From: Dyadobacter crusticola DSM 16708
GTDB lineage: Bacteria > Bacteroidota > Bacteroidia > Cytophagales > Spirosomataceae
Length of the DNA stretch: 64,000 bases
Assembly: GCF_000701505.1 (NCBI RefSeq)
Contig: NZ_JNJB01000004.1
Span: forward strand, 496,001 to 560,000
Direction: 5' to 3'
A program made the translations under genes and the position numbers. The notes under the pieces were generated by a model. That model was not told the DNA's origin. It did no database searches and saw only the letters and a list, made by a program, of their open reading frames with translations. Of the stretch, positions 7,829 to 16,328 are shown piece after piece. How positions within the stretch are numbered: position 1 is the first letter of the stretch; each line of letters opens with the position of its first letter.

Positions 7829-8761
7829 ATGAACCAAATTAAACTCCCTCCATTCCTGCAACCCGGTGACCGAATCGGTATTGTTGCCCCAGCCAGTGTG
7901 ATCAGGTATGATGATATCCTCGGCGGCATTGACATTTTTACAAACAAATGGGGCCTGAAAGTGACAGAGGGCGAAACTTTGAAGACTGCATTCAACCAGT
8001 TTTCTGCCAGTGATGAAATCCGCAGGAATGATTTGCAGAGAATGCTCGATGATCCAGGCATCAATGCAATTATCGCAGCGCGTGGCGGGTATGGCTGTTC
8101 ACGTATTGTGGACGGGTTGAATTTCGACCGATTTTTACAACATCCAAAATGGATCGTCGGATTCAGTGACCTGACCGTACTTCTTTCGCAGGTATATCAA
8201 TTAGGATACGCCAGTCTGCATGCGCCAATGGCGAAGTCGATCACTACTTACGGGAGCGAGAAGGCAGAAGAATCTCTGAGACAATTTCTGTTTGGAGAAC
8301 TTCCTGAATACTCCGTAGATGCATATCATCTCAACAAAACAGGGAAAGTTACTGCGCCGGTGGTAGGCGGAAACCTCTGCATTCTTAACCACCTGATCGG
8401 CACCAAAACTGAAATCGACTTTACAGGTAAAATCCTTTTTATAGAAGACATTAACGAGTACCTCTATAACCTGGACAGAATGGTGATCCAGATGAAAAGA
8501 GCAGGAAAATTGGAAGGGCTGGCCGGGCTGGTTGTTGGACAGTTTACAGATATGAAAGACAATAGCGCGCCTACATTCGGGAAAGATGCGAATGAGATCA
8601 TTCACGAGCATATCGCGGAGTATAATTATCCGGTATGTTTCAATTTTCCTGTTGGCCACGTGGGCGACAACCGGGCAATGGGCGTGGGAATGCCTGCCCA
8701 ATTGAATGTAACTTCCGAAACAGCCCGTTTGCAATTCCTGCCTGTCCCAACTTCAATTTAA
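7829..8761 (+). CDS. LD-carboxypeptidase, peptidase family S66
   Basis: A 310-residue cytoplasmic serine peptidase related to LdcA and MccF. The S66 triad is visible: S113 in GFSDLT, E206 in LFIEDINEYLYNLDRM, and H277 in FPVGHVGDN. The N-terminal motif PGDRIGIVAPAS and the ARGGYG motif (84-89) are also typical. LdcA removes the terminal D-Ala from tetrapeptides during peptidoglycan recycling; related MccF-type enzymes cleave other amides, so the substrate is not certain. ATG 7829 puts PGD at residue 12 as in the family; a TTG at 7805 is the longer alternative. The SDR gene starts 3 nt after its stop. Confidence 0.9.
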   Translation: MNQIKLPPFLQPGDRIGIVAPASVIRYDDILGGIDIFTNKWGLKVTEGETLKTAFNQFSASDEIRRNDLQRMLDDPGINAIIAARGGYGCSRIVDGLNFDRFLQHPKWIVGFSDLTVLLSQVYQLGYASLHAPMAKSITTYGSEKAEESLRQFLFGELPEYSVDAYHLNKTGKVTAPVVGGNLCILNHLIGTKTEIDFTGKILFIEDINEYLYNLDRMVIQMKRAGKLEGLAGLVVGQFTDMKDNSAPTFGKDANEIIHEHIAEYNYPVCFNFPVGHVGDNRAMGVGMPAQLNVTSETARLQFLPVPTSI

Positions 8762-8764
8762 ATT

Positions 8765-9565
8765 ATGGATTTTTTCAAAAATAAGGTGGTCTGGATCACA
8801 GGCGCGAGCTCAGGTATTGGAGAAGCGCTGGCCATGGAATTCGCCCGCGCGGGTGCTCTCCTGGTTCTGACTTCGCGAAGAAGAGAAGAGTTGGAGCGGG
8901 TGAAAAAGGCTACCGACCTGCCCGATAATGCTGTGCTGGTGTTACCCATGGACGTTACCGAGCTGGACAAAGCTGCTGCGGCAGCCCGGCAAGTAATCGA
9001 TCATTTCCATCGCATTGACATCATGGTGCACAATGCAGGTGTGAGCCAGCGATCTTATATCAAAGACACAGACATGGATGTGTATAAAAAGATCATGGAG
9101 ATCGACTTTTTCAGCACGGTTGCGCTTACGAAGGCTGTGCTGCCGTTTATGACAAATCAGAAAAGCGGGCACTTTATTGTGATCAGCAGTGTGGCCGGGA
9201 AAATCGGTACAATAATGCGTTCGGGCTATAATGCAGCAAAACATGCATTGCATGGCTTTTACGACTCACTTCGTGCCGAGGGATATCAGGATAACATTAA
9301 AGTTACTACGGTGTGCCCCGGATATATCCGTACAAATATTTCGCTTAATGCATTGAATGAGTCTGGCGGGAAATTTGGTAAAATGGATTCCAATCAGGCG
9401 AATGGGATACCTGCCGATGAATGTGCGAGAAAGATCCTGAATGCGGTCAGGAAAGACAAAAAGGAAATTTATATCGGCGGACTGAAAGAGGTAGCGGCGA
9501 TTTACCTAAAAAGATTCTTCCCCAGCCTGCTTTTCGATCAGGTGAGGAAGAATATTCCTGAATAA
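8765..9565 (+). CDS. Short-chain dehydrogenase/reductase (classical SDR)
   Basis: A 266-residue Rossmann-fold oxidoreductase. The NAD(P)-binding motif TGASSGIG is at 12-19, NAG at 90-92, and the catalytic S142, Y155-x3-K159. An arginine pair at 38-39 after the second strand suggests NADP preference. It resembles the DHRS7B-like group common in Bacteroidota. The substrate is unknown. The 3-nt gap from the carboxypeptidase gene suggests one transcript. Its stop codon lies 1 nt from that of the convergent M20 gene. Confidence 0.9.
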   Translation: MDFFKNKVVWITGASSGIGEALAMEFARAGALLVLTSRRREELERVKKATDLPDNAVLVLPMDVTELDKAAAAARQVIDHFHRIDIMVHNAGVSQRSYIKDTDMDVYKKIMEIDFFSTVALTKAVLPFMTNQKSGHFIVISSVAGKIGTIMRSGYNAAKHALHGFYDSLRAEGYQDNIKVTTVCPGYIRTNISLNALNESGGKFGKMDSNQANGIPADECARKILNAVRKDKKEIYIGGLKEVAAIYLKRFFPSLLFDQVRKNIPE

Positions 9566-9566
9566 G

Positions 9567-10886
9567 CTATTTTTTGGACTGCTTCGCGGTGCTTGCCTGC
9601 ATGTAATCGGTTGTGAGCCGGGTAAGAGACCGCACGCCGAGTACAAGGCTGCCTTCGTCAAGGTAGAAATCGGGCGTATGGTGCGGCGCGGCTTCCTCCA
9701 CATTCTTTCCTTTAGGCATTCCGCCAAGGAAGAAAAACAGGCCAGGTACCTTTTGCTGGAAGTATGAAAAGTCTTCTGCGCCGGTCTTTGCCGGAATAAG
9801 ACTTACATTCTCTTTCCCGGCAACATTTTCTAAAGTTCCGATCATTTTCTCGGTGAGTGGAATATCGTTGACCGTGACGGGATAGAGAATATCGATCTTG
9901 ACCTCCGCCTTTGCGCCCGCGCTCTCTGCTACATGGGTAGCAATGTCATTGATCCGCTTGTGAACGTATTGATGCATACTTTCATCGAAAGTGCGGATTG
10001 TTCCAACCATTTTCACAGATTCCGGAATAATATTCTGCCGGATCCCGCCATTGATCATTCCAATAGTGACTACCGCCGGCGCCTGCGTAAGGTTGAGGTT
10101 GCGGCTCACAATGGTTTGCAAAGCATTGATGATTTGGGCCGAGGTAACAATCGGATCCACGCCCGACCAGGGATAAGCGCCGTGAGTTTGTTTTCCTGTA
10201 ACATCAATATTCAATATATCAACTGCTGCCATCGTCGGCCCCGGCTTATATCCTATTTTACCGACTTCGATTTTAGAGTCAATGTGAAGTCCGAAAATGG
10301 CGTCGACTTTGGGATTTTCGAGAACACCTTCCTTGATCATCAGCTCGGCGCCACCCTCTTCCCCTTCGGGCGCTCCTTCTTCGGCTGGTTGAAAGATAAA
10401 CTTGACAGTACCCGGCAAATCACTTTTCATCGATGCCAGCACTTCGGCGACGCCCATGAGTATAGCGACGTGCGTATCGTGTCCACAGGCATGCATTACG
10501 CCCGTTTTCTGCCCATTGAACTCCGCAGTTACCGTTGATTTAAAAGGTACATCTACCCGCTCGGTAACTGGCAGTGCATCCATATCGGCCCGCAGAGCTA
10601 CTACCGGGCCTGGCTTCCCTCCTTTGAGAATGCCGACTACGCCTGTATGGGCCACACCAGTTTTTACTTCAATCCCCAGCTGTTTGAGATGATTTGCTAC
10701 TTTTTCAGCTGTTTTAAATTCCCGGTTTCCCAGTTCAGGGTTCTGGTGAAAATCCCGCCGCCATTCCGAAAGCTTCTTTTCCAGCGACTGTGCTTTCTGA
10801 TCGATTTTAACGGCAGCAATTGGCTGCGAAAGCGCAATGTGCCCAAACAGTAGCGTCCCGCCGACTAACATTACCTTTGGTGACAT
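9567..10886 (-). CDS. Exported M20-family amidohydrolase (hippuricase / aminoacylase-like)
   Basis: A 439-residue metallopeptidase-fold amidase with a signal peptide (hydrophobic 5-20, ALSQP). Typical M20D features are DFHQNPELGNREFKTAE (45-61), ALRADMDALPV (98-108), the metal motif HACGHDTHVA (132-141) with C134 as a likely metal ligand, and QPAEEG near 167. M20D enzymes hydrolyse N-acyl amino acids; the export signal points to periplasmic substrates. It is transcribed alone towards the convergent SDR gene. The start at 10886 gives a good signal peptide. Confidence 0.9.
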   Translation of the reverse strand: MSPKVMLVGGTLLFGHIALSQPIAAVKIDQKAQSLEKKLSEWRRDFHQNPELGNREFKTAEKVANHLKQLGIEVKTGVAHTGVVGILKGGKPGPVVALRADMDALPVTERVDVPFKSTVTAEFNGQKTGVMHACGHDTHVAILMGVAEVLASMKSDLPGTVKFIFQPAEEGAPEGEEGGAELMIKEGVLENPKVDAIFGLHIDSKIEVGKIGYKPGPTMAAVDILNIDVTGKQTHGAYPWSGVDPIVTSAQIINALQTIVSRNLNLTQAPAVVTIGMINGGIRQNIIPESVKMVGTIRTFDESMHQYVHKRINDIATHVAESAGAKAEVKIDILYPVTVNDIPLTEKMIGTLENVAGKENVSLIPAKTGAEDFSYFQQKVPGLFFFLGGMPKGKNVEEAAPHHTPDFYLDEGSLVLGVRSLTRLTTDYMQASTAKQSKK

Positions 10887-11094
10887 AAGGGTTTAAATTT
10901 GTAGTAAATATTAGAATAATACAATCAGAAATGGTGCATTGGAACTTGCTGAGCCTAAGATCAATCCAGCCCAAACTTGAAATTACTATTTAGATCTATT
11001 CTTTTGAGCAGCTGCGTATAGAAGGGTCGTGCCGATTATAAAAGTTAAAAGATGTTCAAGGTAATTATACAAAAAAGTTAACAAATAGATAGTT

Positions 11095-11104
11095 ATGTTA
11101 ACAT
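11095..11104. promoter_or_regulatory. Palindrome ATGTTAACAT upstream of the first susC promoter
   Basis: A perfect 10-bp palindrome. The same core TGTTAACA recurs at 11278-11285, about at the predicted transcription start, and a related GTTAAC is at 11077-11082. The 426-nt gap 10887-11312 is otherwise very AT-rich with no gene. The repeated core could be an operator, but low-complexity AT sequence makes chance recurrence possible. Confidence 0.35.
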
Positions 11105-11239
11105 TTATATAACAACAGACTGATTTTAACAGAAATAACGACATTTACAAAATCGTTAAAAAACCCCGATATGAATTATAATATTTTCCAAAAACGCATG
11201 TCAAACCAAACTATATTTTGAAATTTCGCAATACAAACG

Positions 11240-11269
11240 TTGTAATGGTTAAAACAATAATTATTTTTG
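11240..11269 (+). promoter_or_regulatory. Promoter of the first SusCD operon
   Basis: TTG (11240-11242), 19-nt spacer, TATTTTTG (11262-11269) matches the Bacteroidota consensus exactly. The start codon is 43 nt downstream. The second SusCD operon has a very similar promoter (16268-16297), including the shared lead-in CGTTGTAAT. Confidence 0.75.
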
Positions 11270-11312
11270 CAACATTGTGTTAACATAACTACAACTAATT
11301 CTTTAATCAGGT

Positions 11313-14300
11313 ATGAGGAAGTTTCTATTATCCCTACTGGGCTGCATGGTGCTCTTGTGCACGCAATTGTACGCTCAGGATCGGGCTGTGACTGGTAAGG
11401 TCACTGCTGAAGATGGCTCAGGACTGCCGGGTGTCAACATTTCTTTGAAAGGTACTACTCGGGGTACAACTACAAATGCACAAGGTGAGTATACAATTTC
11501 AGCTGCACAGGGCTCCACTTTGGTGTTTAGTTTTATCGGTTTTCAGACTCAGGAAATCGAACTAGGTAGCCAAACTACAATTAACGTCTCTCTCAAGAAT
11601 GACGTTAGTCAATTACAGGAAGTAGTGGTTACTGCCTTGGGTCAGGAAAGAAAAAGAAATGAGCTTGTTTATGCTGCCCAGACTGTAAATGCTGAACAGA
11701 TCACACAGGCGCGCAACCCAAGTGTAATGAATGCGCTTTCGGGTAAAGTAGCAGGTTTGGATATCAAGACGAACAACAACATGGGCGGATCTACCAGTGC
11801 GGTTATCCGTGGTTACAAATCCATTACAGGTAACAACCAGGCTTTGTGGGTTATTGACGGTGTACCCGTTTCCAATGCGAACACGAATACCTCGGACCAG
11901 CAAACCGGCCGCGCGGGAACTGACTACGGTAATGCCGCAGCCGATATCAACCCAGACAACATCGCTTCTGTCAACGTTTTGAAAGGTGCTGCCGCAACTG
12001 CATTGTACGGATCACGCGCCTCAAACGGTGTTATTTTGATTACTACCAAACAGGGACGTAAAAACAGCTTTGACGTAACGATCAACAGCGGTGTTACGTG
12101 GGGTAAAATCGACAAGTCGACATTTGTAAAATATCAGAACGAATATGGTGCAGGTTACGATGGTGACCGGGCAAAAACCCGTTTTTACCGCGGTAACCTG
12201 GGCTCAGGAGAAGGTAACATCACGTTGTTTGATGCAGATGCCTCTTTCGGACCGAAATTTGATCCTTCTGTGATGGTTTATCAGTGGGATGCATTGGATC
12301 CAAGCTCTCCTAATTATCAAAAAATGACTCCCTGGGTTGCAGCTAAAAACGGCCCTGCTTCTTTTTATGAAACGGGCCTAAACTCAAACCAGAGCATCAG
12401 CATCACAGGTGGTGGCGAAAACACAACTTTCAAAGTTGGTTACACACGTAACGACGAAAAAGGTGTGCTGCCAAACAGTAAACTTGGCAAAAACCTGTTC
12501 AACTTCTCAGCTACTTTCGACATTACGAAAAAGCTTTCTGTTCAGGCAAATGCAAACTACTCGCAAATCAAAGGTCTTGGCCGCTACGGAACTGGTTATG
12601 ACGGTAAAAACCCCAACCAGCAGTTCAGACAGTGGTTCCAGACCAATGTGGATATTCTTGAACAAAAGGATGCTTATTTCAGAAACCAGCAGAATGTAAC
12701 CTGGAACTGGGGTAGCCCGACAGCACGTTTCGAGAACAATGGACCTATCTACTCAGAGAACCCATACTACTCACGTTATCAGAACTATTCAAACGATACG
12801 CGTGATAACTTCTTCGGCTATGCACAGGCTGTTTACAAAATCGCTCCATGGATTGACGTGACAGGCCGCTTCGCTTATAACGGAACGCAGGATTTCCAGG
12901 AAGAAAGAATTGCATTCGGTAGCGCAGATCCAGCTGAATACAGCCGCTACAACCGCGCTTTCAATGAAACCAACCTTGACGTGATCTTCAACTTCCGCAA
13001 AGCAATTACCAAAGACATTAACTTCTCTGGTTTGGCAGGTGGAAGCATGCGTAGATCCAAGCTGAATGCAGTAAGAGCTAGAACAAACGGAGGTATGGTT
13101 GTACCGGGACTTTACTCCCTGCTGAACTCTATCAACCCGATCGAAGCTCCTTCTGAAACTTACCAGCGCATCGGTGTGGATGGTCTTTATGCACAGGCTT
13201 CTTTTGGTTACAAGGATCTTGTTAATCTTGACCTTACCGCAAGACAAGACAAATCTTCTACGCTTCCGAAAGACAATAACACTTACTTCTATCCAGCGGT
13301 AGGTGCCAACTTCAACTTCTCAAACCTTCCGGGCCTTGGACTGGACTGGCTGACAATGGGTAAGCTGAGCGCCAACTATGCAGAAGTAGGTAATGATGCA
13401 CCATGGGGAAGTATCCTGGATGTTTATGACAAACCTACTGGTATTGGATCCATTCCATACTTCACTTTGCGTAACACGAAAAACAATCCTAACCTGAGAT
13501 CAGAGCGTACAAAAAGCTATGAGTTCGGATTGGAAACTGCTTTCCTGAATGACCGTGTCGGTTTTAATTTCACTTACTACCGCTCACAAACACTTGATCA
13601 GATCCTGCCAGTTTCGATTTCTGCTGCAACCGGATTTGCTTTCAAATATATCAACTCAGGGGAAGTACAAAACAAAGGTATCGAGATCTCTGCTTATGTA
13701 ACTCCGGTTAAAACAGCTGACTTCTCATGGACAATCAATGCAAACTTTGCACGTAACAGAAACAAAGTTATCAGCCTGTATGAAGGTGTTCAGAATGTTC
13801 CTGTTGCTTCTCTGCAAGGTGGTGTTTCCCTGAATGCTGCTGTTGGACAGCCTTTTGGTGTGATCCGCGGCACGAACTTTGTTTATCACGAAACAAATGG
13901 ACAGAAAGTTGTTCGCTCAAATGGTATGTATGCAGCAACTGCAAGTTCTGCTGAGATCATTGGTAACCCTAATCCGGACTGGATCGGTGGTGTTAGCAAC
14001 AATTTGAAATACAAATCTCTTTCATTGAGCTTCCTTCTTGACATTCGTCACGGTGGAGATGTTTGGTCACTGGATCAGTGGTATGGTGAAGGAACTGGTC
14101 TTTACCCGATCACAGCTGGTTTGAATGAGCTTGGCAACCCAAAAAGAGACCCTGCTTACAACTACGATGCAGAGGGTAAAAAACTGGGCTTGACAGACAA
14201 ACCAGGTGGTGTGTTGTTCCCTGGTGTGAAAGCAGATGGTACTCCAAACGACGTGAGAGCAGAAAACTCTGACGGTAACGGAAACACGGCATACGGATAC

Positions 14301-14591
14301 CCTGCTAACCCGCCACGTGCAATGTACATCTACGATGCAAGCTATATCAAATTGAGAGAGGTTGCATTGACTTACTCAATACCTCAGAATATTGTTGCGA
14401 GACTGCGTGCATTCAAAGGAATCGACGTTTCGGTAATCGGACGTAACCTATGGATCATCCACAAAAACATGGATTTCCAGGATCCGGAAGAAGGTTTGGG
14501 ATCAGGACAGCTGAACGGTGCAGGTGGATATCAGAGTGGAGCTTATCCGGCAGTTAGAAGTTATGGATTCAATGTTAAACTGCGTTTTTAA
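11313..14591 (+). CDS. SusC/RagA-family TonB-dependent outer-membrane transporter (unit 1)
   Basis: A 1092-residue outer-membrane protein. Order: signal peptide (1-21, LYAQ), a carboxypeptidase-regulatory-like domain about 22-100 (GKVTAEDGSGLPGVNISLKG), a QEVVVTALG segment, then the plug domain (about 115-235, ALWVIDGVPV and ATALYGSRASNGVILITTK). A long beta-barrel follows, ending in the aromatic C-terminus LRF. SusC proteins import ligand caught by the SusD lipoprotein, powered by TonB. The substrate cannot be inferred because no enzyme gene belongs to the locus. It starts a two-gene unit with the SusD gene 6 nt downstream and has its own promoter. Confidence 0.95.
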   Translation: MRKFLLSLLGCMVLLCTQLYAQDRAVTGKVTAEDGSGLPGVNISLKGTTRGTTTNAQGEYTISAAQGSTLVFSFIGFQTQEIELGSQTTINVSLKNDVSQLQEVVVTALGQERKRNELVYAAQTVNAEQITQARNPSVMNALSGKVAGLDIKTNNNMGGSTSAVIRGYKSITGNNQALWVIDGVPVSNANTNTSDQQTGRAGTDYGNAAADINPDNIASVNVLKGAAATALYGSRASNGVILITTKQGRKNSFDVTINSGVTWGKIDKSTFVKYQNEYGAGYDGDRAKTRFYRGNLGSGEGNITLFDADASFGPKFDPSVMVYQWDALDPSSPNYQKMTPWVAAKNGPASFYETGLNSNQSISITGGGENTTFKVGYTRNDEKGVLPNSKLGKNLFNFSATFDITKKLSVQANANYSQIKGLGRYGTGYDGKNPNQQFRQWFQTNVDILEQKDAYFRNQQNVTWNWGSPTARFENNGPIYSENPYYSRYQNYSNDTRDNFFGYAQAVYKIAPWIDVTGRFAYNGTQDFQEERIAFGSADPAEYSRYNRAFNETNLDVIFNFRKAITKDINFSGLAGGSMRRSKLNAVRARTNGGMVVPGLYSLLNSINPIEAPSETYQRIGVDGLYAQASFGYKDLVNLDLTARQDKSSTLPKDNNTYFYPAVGANFNFSNLPGLGLDWLTMGKLSANYAEVGNDAPWGSILDVYDKPTGIGSIPYFTLRNTKNNPNLRSERTKSYEFGLETAFLNDRVGFNFTYYRSQTLDQILPVSISAATGFAFKYINSGEVQNKGIEISAYVTPVKTADFSWTINANFARNRNKVISLYEGVQNVPVASLQGGVSLNAAVGQPFGVIRGTNFVYHETNGQKVVRSNGMYAATASSAEIIGNPNPDWIGGVSNNLKYKSLSLSFLLDIRHGGDVWSLDQWYGEGTGLYPITAGLNELGNPKRDPAYNYDAEGKKLGLTDKPGGVLFPGVKADGTPNDVRAENSDGNGNTAYGYPANPPRAMYIYDASYIKLREVALTYSIPQNIVARLRAFKGIDVSVIGRNLWIIHKNMDFQDPEEGLGSGQLNGAGGYQSGAYPAVRSYGFNVKLRF

Positions 14592-14597
14592 AAAAAT

Positions 14598-16058
14598 ATG
14601 AAAAGACTAATCATTTTCTTTCTTCCAATCCTGCTGATGACCGCGTGTGTCGACAGCCTGGATGATTATAATGTGGATCAAAAGCGTCCGTCGGAGGTGC
14701 CTCCGGTGACGTTGTTCTCCAATGCTTTGAAAGGGCTTGCTGATACACTAACCAGCCCCAACGTAAACGTGAACAACTACCGTTTATACGTACAACACTG
14801 GGCAACAACCACTTACCTGGATGAGCCTCGCTACAATGTAACAGCACGTACGGTTCCTCAGGCTTTTTGGCAGGGAATTTACAAAGGTGTGATTTCTGAT
14901 TTGAATGAAGCACGCAGACTGTTGAAAGAAGACGAATTCATCGTTCCTGCCAACAGAGATGTGCAGCTTGCTCAAATTGAAGTTGTGGAAGTAATGGCTT
15001 GGGCTGCTCTGGTAAATACTTTTGGGAATATTCCTTACTCAGAAGCTTTGAACCCGGACAATGTTCTGCCAAAATACGACGATGCACAAACTGTTTACAA
15101 CGATTTGCTTGCCCGTCTGGACGTTGCAATCCCGAAGTTCAGCACAAATGGAGTTGGATTTGAAAACGGCGATTTGCTTTACGAAGGCGATCTGTCGCAG
15201 TGGGTTAAGTTCTCAAATTCTTTGAAACTGAAACTGGCGATGATCATTGCTGACAGCGATCCTGCAAAAGCTAAAACATTAGTGGCACAAGCTGCACCGA
15301 ATGTTTTCACTTCGAATAACGACAATGCTGCATTTCCTTACATCAATACCCCGCCAAACTACAATGTAATCGCGCAAAACCTGAACCCGCTGTATACCAG
15401 CCGCCAGGATTTTGTAGCTTCGGCTACGATCGTTAACCCGATGAACGAACTGAATGACCCGAGACGTGCTGCATTCTTTACTGATATTGACGGTAAATAT
15501 GTAGGTGGTAACTACGGTTTTTCAAATACATATTCGGCATTCTCTCACGTGGGTGATAATATCATTGAGCCGGATCTGGAAGGCATTCTTCTCGATTACG
15601 CGGAAGTTGAGTTCCTGCTTGCGGAAGCTGTTGAAAGAGGTTTTATCGCAGGTAATGCTGCACAGCATTACAACAAAGGTGTTGGTGCTTCCATCGAATA
15701 CTGGATGAGCAATATCAACAGGCCTGCTTCTGAAATTACAGCTGCTACAACTGCTTACCTGGCACAACCAAAAGTTGCTTACGCAACAGCTTCTACCAAC
15801 TGGAAAGAGAAAATCGGATTCCAGAAATGGTTAGCTCTTTACAACAGGGGCTGGGAGGCATGGGTTGAATGGAGAAGATTGGACTTCCCAAGATTGCAAC
15901 CTCCAACAGGTGGTAATGCACCTGCCGGACTGGCAATACCAACCCGAATGATATACCCGATTAACGAGCAAACGCTGAACGGAGCTAACCGCGAAGCAGC
16001 AGCTACTGCCATCGGAGGAGACGTTGTCACTACGAAATTGTGGTGGGACAAGTTCTAA
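14598..16058 (+). CDS. SusD/RagB-like surface lipoprotein, SusD-like_2 type (unit 1)
   Basis: A 486-residue lipoprotein with a lipobox (LMTAC, lipidated C17). The helical TPR-like core is typical of the SusD-like_2 group: AFWQGIYKGVISDLNEARRL, FGNIPYSEALNP, KYDDAQTVYNDLLARLD, and the C-terminal RMIYPINEQ. It binds substrate at the cell surface and caps the SusC barrel. It follows its SusC partner by 6 nt and is closed by a strong terminator. Confidence 0.93.
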   Translation: MKRLIIFFLPILLMTACVDSLDDYNVDQKRPSEVPPVTLFSNALKGLADTLTSPNVNVNNYRLYVQHWATTTYLDEPRYNVTARTVPQAFWQGIYKGVISDLNEARRLLKEDEFIVPANRDVQLAQIEVVEVMAWAALVNTFGNIPYSEALNPDNVLPKYDDAQTVYNDLLARLDVAIPKFSTNGVGFENGDLLYEGDLSQWVKFSNSLKLKLAMIIADSDPAKAKTLVAQAAPNVFTSNNDNAAFPYINTPPNYNVIAQNLNPLYTSRQDFVASATIVNPMNELNDPRRAAFFTDIDGKYVGGNYGFSNTYSAFSHVGDNIIEPDLEGILLDYAEVEFLLAEAVERGFIAGNAAQHYNKGVGASIEYWMSNINRPASEITAATTAYLAQPKVAYATASTNWKEKIGFQKWLALYNRGWEAWVEWRRLDFPRLQPPTGGNAPAGLAIPTRMIYPINEQTLNGANREAAATAIGGDVVTTKLWWDKF

Positions 16059-16072
16059 CCCGAAAGTCATAC

Positions 16073-16113
16073 AAAGCAAAGAAAGGCGGACAGTGTCCGC
16101 CTTTCTTTGCTTT
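16073..16113 (+). terminator. Strong intrinsic terminator after SusCD unit 1
   Basis: A 19-bp perfect stem (16073-16091 with 16095-16113) with a 3-nt loop. The GC core is GGCGGAC/GTCCGCC, and the right arm ends in T-rich CTTTCTTTGCTTT. It starts 14 nt after the SusD stop and separates the two uptake units. Confidence 0.85.
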
Positions 16114-16267
16114 AGCAGTAAAATGCAATTTTCGGCTACATTCACTGTAACCGAACAGTCACATGCAAATTGTATAGATAATTTTGAAGAAAAACGCTTT
16201 TACATGTAATTATGGCTTAATAAATCTTTTAGGAGTAAATTTTATTTTGAGTTTAGTTAAAATCCCG

Positions 16268-16297
16268 TTGTAATTGTCAGGACAAATATTATTTTTA
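16268..16297 (+). promoter_or_regulatory. Promoter of the second SusCD operon
   Basis: TTG (16268-16270), 19-nt spacer, TATTTTTA (16290-16297), which has one mismatch in TAnnTTTG. The layout and flanking CGTTGTAAT match the unit 1 promoter, as expected if the locus arose by tandem duplication. Confidence 0.62.
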
Positions 16298-16328
16298 CAG
16301 ACAATTATTTTATAACAAACCTAACTTA

